DNA of 44,134 nt from Trichoplax sp. H2 (lineage: Eukaryota > Placozoa > Uniplacotomia > Trichoplacea), in the NCBI GenBank assembly GCA_003344405.1, contig NOWV01000342.1, positions 1-44,134 on the forward strand, written 5' to 3'. Made by a program: the position numbers and the translations under genes. The notes under the pieces are model-generated. The model was not told the origin of the DNA. It ran no database searches and worked only from the letters and a program-made list of their open reading frames with translations. Positions within the stretch are counted from its first letter, which is position 1. Each line of letters begins with the position of its first letter. Positions 37,501 to 43,500 of the stretch are shown piece by piece.

Positions 37501-40500
37501 TATCTAAAGTAAGACTAACCTTGTTCATCATAATAATAGTATTCTTGGAAATAATGATATCGAAGCCATTTTTCAACATCAGTTTAGCGGCTTAAATGAT
37601 CTTCAAGTTCTGTAAGTAATCGATATCAAAGAACAATTTTAATTCTGTTGCTTATATTTTATAACTAATTTAAATGATGTTCTTGCTTAAAATTTTTGTC
37701 TATGGTATTACGACTATAAATTTTAGCTTGCTTTAATTTATCCTGAACTCATCAATGTTTGTAGCGATTTGTCCAAAAATTTAATAATTAAGGTGCCTGA
37801 TGACACTTTGCAAAACATGATAAGTCTACAGACACTGTAAGTAATGCTAATTTAAATTAATATTTTATTGTATTTAAAATTAAAATTGATGAGATTGTAG
37901 ATTTCGGTTAACAATACAAAAGTCGTTAAACTAGATTATTTTATAAAATTCTCTAAACTTTAAAACCAATTTTTTCAGTTATTTGAATGAAAACAAGTTA
38001 TCTGAATTTGACGCTCACATCATCTGCTCAAATCGTGATATATATCACTTGTAGGTCGTATATCATAGCCAAATTTTTTTGGATTGATTTTATTCTTATA
38101 TGTTTGTTTTTGACACACGTATCATGTACCTGAATTATCTTTTAAAAATGCCACTAGATTACAATATCATAATCTTAATCAGTTAAATTTCTCGACCTAT
38201 GAAGAATTGAATATTATGATATATTTTCTTGAATCATTTGTTTTATTCATTAAAGTAACGAAGGGATTACTTCCAAAGGCAGTTGTGCCTGTTTATAAGT
38301 ATGAGCCTTCTAGCAGTTTGAACTCCTTCATTTTAGTTTTCTTTGCAAGTAACTTCATTAAATAACATTAATTAATAAATTAATAATTGAGGATCCTCAA
38401 ATCTAATTCCGTGAAGCTGCGATAACGGCGATTAAAACACAAACGAATAAGGAATATTACAGTATTAATCTTGTTCCATCAATCCAGTCGACATAAAAAT
38501 TTGTTTGACGTACATAAATCACTATGCCACATTTTTGGTATATAAAAAATTAGTCGGGAAAATCGTATAGAGTCACTGCTAGACATATTTTAAGTCTCAT
38601 AAAGGCTGTTAGCGGCCTGAGTAGTAGTAAAAATTTATTTGTATGAGTTAATAACAGTCCAAAATAGCAGCAAAATGGAGTGTCATTTCGGAATCTAATA
38701 CATTTAATTTGTAATTAAGTTCAAGTTACTTAAGATAAACTAATAGGTTTCGGTGAGTTTCTCAATCATAACGTGATAACTTATCTGAAACGTTCAAACA
38801 AGACTTTTCTTAGACTCGGTCAAAACTAACTAATTACTAAACAGTACAAAAATTATTACGTAATGAGAATACAGATCTTCACTACACAACTTTCACGATA
38901 AGATCGAGAAGAATATCATTCAGCAAATATATGGCAAAGACATAACCGTTAAGAATAATAACACTGCGCTGCTATCTAAGCAGAATAGAATATGCTCTTA
39001 AAATGCTACTAATATTAGAAAGAATCTAGCTATCGATCTTCTTATTATACAAGTGCCTAGATGTTTTAAGTACTTTACTCGAAAATAAACAGAATTTCAA
39101 TTTTAACTTCGTGACTAACCACTAGGCTATAGTTACATATTATCGCAAGATTACGTAATACACCACCCAAATGCCCTTTCTACTTATTAGGTATCACACA
39201 GTACTGAATAGAAAGCGTTAAATACTAAGACTTATGAATAACTAGAAGGAATAATTACTGCATATGAGTAAATCCAAATGCAGATTGAAGATCCTAAATT
39301 AAGATTTTTATTTATTAATTCATGTCTTGCCTAAATGCTATATTAAGATGTCAGATTGTTTCAAACTAAGCAAATTTTTTATAACAATCAACAATTCAGG
39401 AGTTTACAATCAAATCAAATTAGAAAGGTTATAGACAGACGATGTCTCGGAGGCTACACTAATTTACGAAAGTTGTAAGTTCCACAATTAAACAGCTCAA
39501 ATAAATTCTTGTTTTACTCGGCCGTGAAAAATTTTAATTTTATAATTCAAAATATTATGCATAATTTCTAATTTTATACTGTGATTTACTGTATGGCACG
39601 TTTACATAATTGGATATAAGAAGTAGCTTTTTCTTCTGTTCGAATAGAAATATGAATAACAATCTACTTGACGACACTTTTGATCAAAGCTTGAAAAGTG
39701 CTGACCTATTTCAATATCTAGACGATCTGTAAGGAAGAATCTTACAAATTTTGACGTACTATCTTAAATATTAGCAATTTAGTATTGAAAGGTACATTAT
39801 CTGTAAGTTAAGTGCTGTATCCGAATTTATCCTCCGCTGTTTAGAACTAAACTACTAGTATGTAGAACTAAATCCGCAACTTCATTTATGTAGTACGGAC
39901 AGTTAATCAGAAATATTGTAAATTTTTAGCTCTTGATCAGAAATGGGTGTTAGTAGAAATAGTGTACAGGTATAAATTTTTAATATTTATTGTTGCTTAA
40001 TATTGTTAGAAGACTTAACATGGCCTAGAAATTTCATTATTTGTAATAGATTAACCTTTAAGCTGCATTTGCCAAATAGGATAAGAAATGATTTACGGTT
40101 TTACATAATACTGTGTTACCTTTTTTCTGAAGTTGGTTACTAAGTTTATGATTTTTACATTGTTTAGAAATTTAGGCCGTAACAAAATTACTCACTTTCC
40201 AAAACATTTGATATCAATTTCCAGAAAAAATTTGCGGACATTGTAAGAAAATTCTTTTTATCTTAATATTATTTTTGATAATCGTAGAAAATTATTGGCC
40301 GCAATAGAGGGAAATAAAACTTAACAAATGAGATATCGCAACTTATGTTGTAGGAATATCGGGTACAACAAAATAGCAAGTAGAATTGTTGTGAAAATTT
40401 TAAAGAGCTTTCAACCATTTAATGACAAATTATGTGGAGAAACGAGTTCAATAGGTTGCAGACCATATTCCATGTAAGTTTTAAATCGTGTAACATACCT

Positions 40501-43500
40501 AATGAAGGTAACTTTTAATTTCATTTTAGTTTCAGCTTTTAACCAAATATTTAGCTTGTGAAGCATTCAGAATATATGATAAAATCTCAGTAAGACGTAG
40601 CTAATAAATCATTGGATAAATGTTGATGCTGTCGAAGTCTACTTAAGGAGCTTTTCTGTAGGAAACTGTGATATATACCAACCATGAATTTCCAAATTTT
40701 AGAAAAATAAGGGCTTTACTGAATCTTATACAAAGATTAACTACACACAGCTTTACTCTAGCCGAATACTACTACTAAAGACTTCTAGAATGAACTAACT
40801 GAATAATCTAAAGTTGTATGCTGTATACTTTCCGTAACATTCGCAGCTACAATCCGCATGGCAACCTTTTACCTTATTTTACACATAGTTAAATTATTAT
40901 TAGTAAGATTATTCTACTGCGGACCATCATTAATCCAATATGGATACGACTACAGTACTTATGTAGACATCATTCACAACAGCCAAAGTACAATGAATTA
41001 ACCATATCCTAATATATGATTTACGTTTCTATTTTTACCTATAGCCTCATTAGTAACTCAACACCTTACTATATATAGTCATCTGTACTCTAGCATAGAG
41101 TCTTCTATACCACTACAGTCTATAGTTATAGCTACCAATTATCTCTTAGGATGAATATCTACCGTACATTGTACTAAACATGGCTGATAGTCTACAATCA
41201 CAATACTAGTTACATTACAGAAACGCTGCTCAATTAAATTTAGGGTCTTAAATTCAGTGTTTAGTCCAAATCGTAACATCAGGGTAGACTAGTAATGTGT
41301 AAGCTAGATAAGTATGACATAAGTACGCATTCACTGCAACATTAAGTATGCTTAGAGTATGGTATTGAGGAGTTTGGTTAGGCTTGTCTATAATAATCAA
41401 CTCTTAGTAGTCTCCCATTAAGTGAGACATTTTAAATGTGCAGCGTATAGCAATAAATAATTCAGTTCTCAATTCTTATTGCTGACTTAGAAAGATGATA
41501 ATCAAAAAAAGTCATTAGCTATTTCTTATTTATTTTATCGACTATCCGGAATACGTGAGAGCGAATTTTTGAAAATCATCTCGAATGATCATAAGAAATA
41601 TGTTCACAAGATAGATTTGTAAACTCTTAATTAGCTTTACAAGATATTATCTTGAATATTTCAACTTGTCAGACATTTCTACCACCATAAAATCTTCTCA
41701 CTAATTTTCGAGAGTAAAATCTTCAAGTATGCGAATGAAATTTAATTGCTAAAAGTTATAGATGCTAAAATTTTCTTCATACGCTTTTGTAGTGATATTT
41801 CAGGAAGCAATTTAAAGATTCTATCCAGAGGAAGCTTTGCACATATTCAGAATAATTTGGTTGCATTGTAAATATAAACTAATATGTAACATACTGCACT
41901 CTTAAAAATTTAATTATTATAACTGATTTAAATAGAGTATACTATGTGTCAGAAAGAGATTGTTAAAATATTCTTTTATTTAAGCTGAAATCAGATAAAT
42001 ATCAAAAGATTTTTCCTGATATAATTCTGTAACTATGGCGCTCTAGGTATTTAAACGACAATAACTTAACAAGAATAGATGTTTATGATTTGTTTAATGT
42101 TACCAATGATAAGCTGCAGGAATTGTAAGTTAAAAGATGATAATACTTAAATTTCCTTTCTTAACTTTTATAGCAAAATTTATTTTTATAGCTTAATTAC
42201 CTATATCGTGAATATGCAATATTCGGACCTATTAGAGTTGCTAAAAATCAATTTTAAAGTAATCATTAAAACTATGCTGCAGGCATTTAGCAAATAATGA
42301 ACTAACAACAATTTCAACGAAAAGGAAATATAAGTTACAAGCCCTGATAGTCTTGTAAGTTTAGAAACTATTGATTTTAAATTAATTGAGATGTTGAAAT
42401 CACTTTCTCTATACAGTTGCTATTTTAAGAGATATTAATTGAAATTCAATTAAAAATAGTTTTAGAATTTTATTGTAAATATTGAAAACTGTATAGTAAA
42501 AAATTTGTAACTTGTAATTTAATTTCCTAGAAATCTAAGAGGAAACAAAATTACCACCGTTTGTGGAAATCGTACTACATTGGATCTTTCTACTCCTAAT
42601 GTTGAAGTGCTGTAAGTTCATAGTCGATAATCCAAGTGAATCACTTCTTATTTTCATCATATCTGCTTTTAAATAGAATTCTAGTAGCATATCGGTTTGA
42701 CTCGGTATGGAATATGATTACGCCACTTGCTGTATCATTATGAGAATATTATTTCGAATAGCTACTTACACTTCTACTGGATCTGTTGTGATTTTTAATA
42801 CGTAATTCATTTTTAAATTTTATCAAGAAGGATTGAATATGGTAGTTGATCAATGTATTTTTTAACATAGAAGTATAGTATATGGCAGGTATCTTTTAAT
42901 GATTTATTAAGGAAAATGATGATTCCTTTAATGATATTGCAGGCAATTAGATAACAATTTTATAAGAAATTTGGAAAAGGGTTGCCTTTACAATTTTTTG
43001 AAACTGAAAGTTTTGTAAGTGATCTAAGATCGTAAGTTTTAATTAGATGATTGCTATAGCGCCTATAACTGTAAAACAATTAAGATAATTCCTTGATTCA
43101 TCTCTTGTTTTACTAAAATCCAAAATCGGCACCTGTTACTCAATAAATGTGGAATTAATATAGTTTACACAAAATTTAAGAAAATTGCAAAAAGGGCAGC
43201 TTAGACTGCCTGAAATAATCAAACTAACAAAAGGATTTATAGGAATTACTAGCAACGCAAGCATTTCTACTTTTGTTCTAGCTTCTTCTATCACTAGACT
43301 TCTTAAATTCCACTAACTTCTCAACTACTTTACTGTCGATCTATTATAAGAATCGAATTTTACTTGCTATGCAGAGCAGTTGGTAGTATCAAATTAAAGA
43401 ATTGTCACTTTTAAGTATTCCGAAATAACTGATAATTAAATAATCTGTAAAGAAAGATCTTACCTTAGATTATTAATCACTGGTAAATTAATAATTTAAG

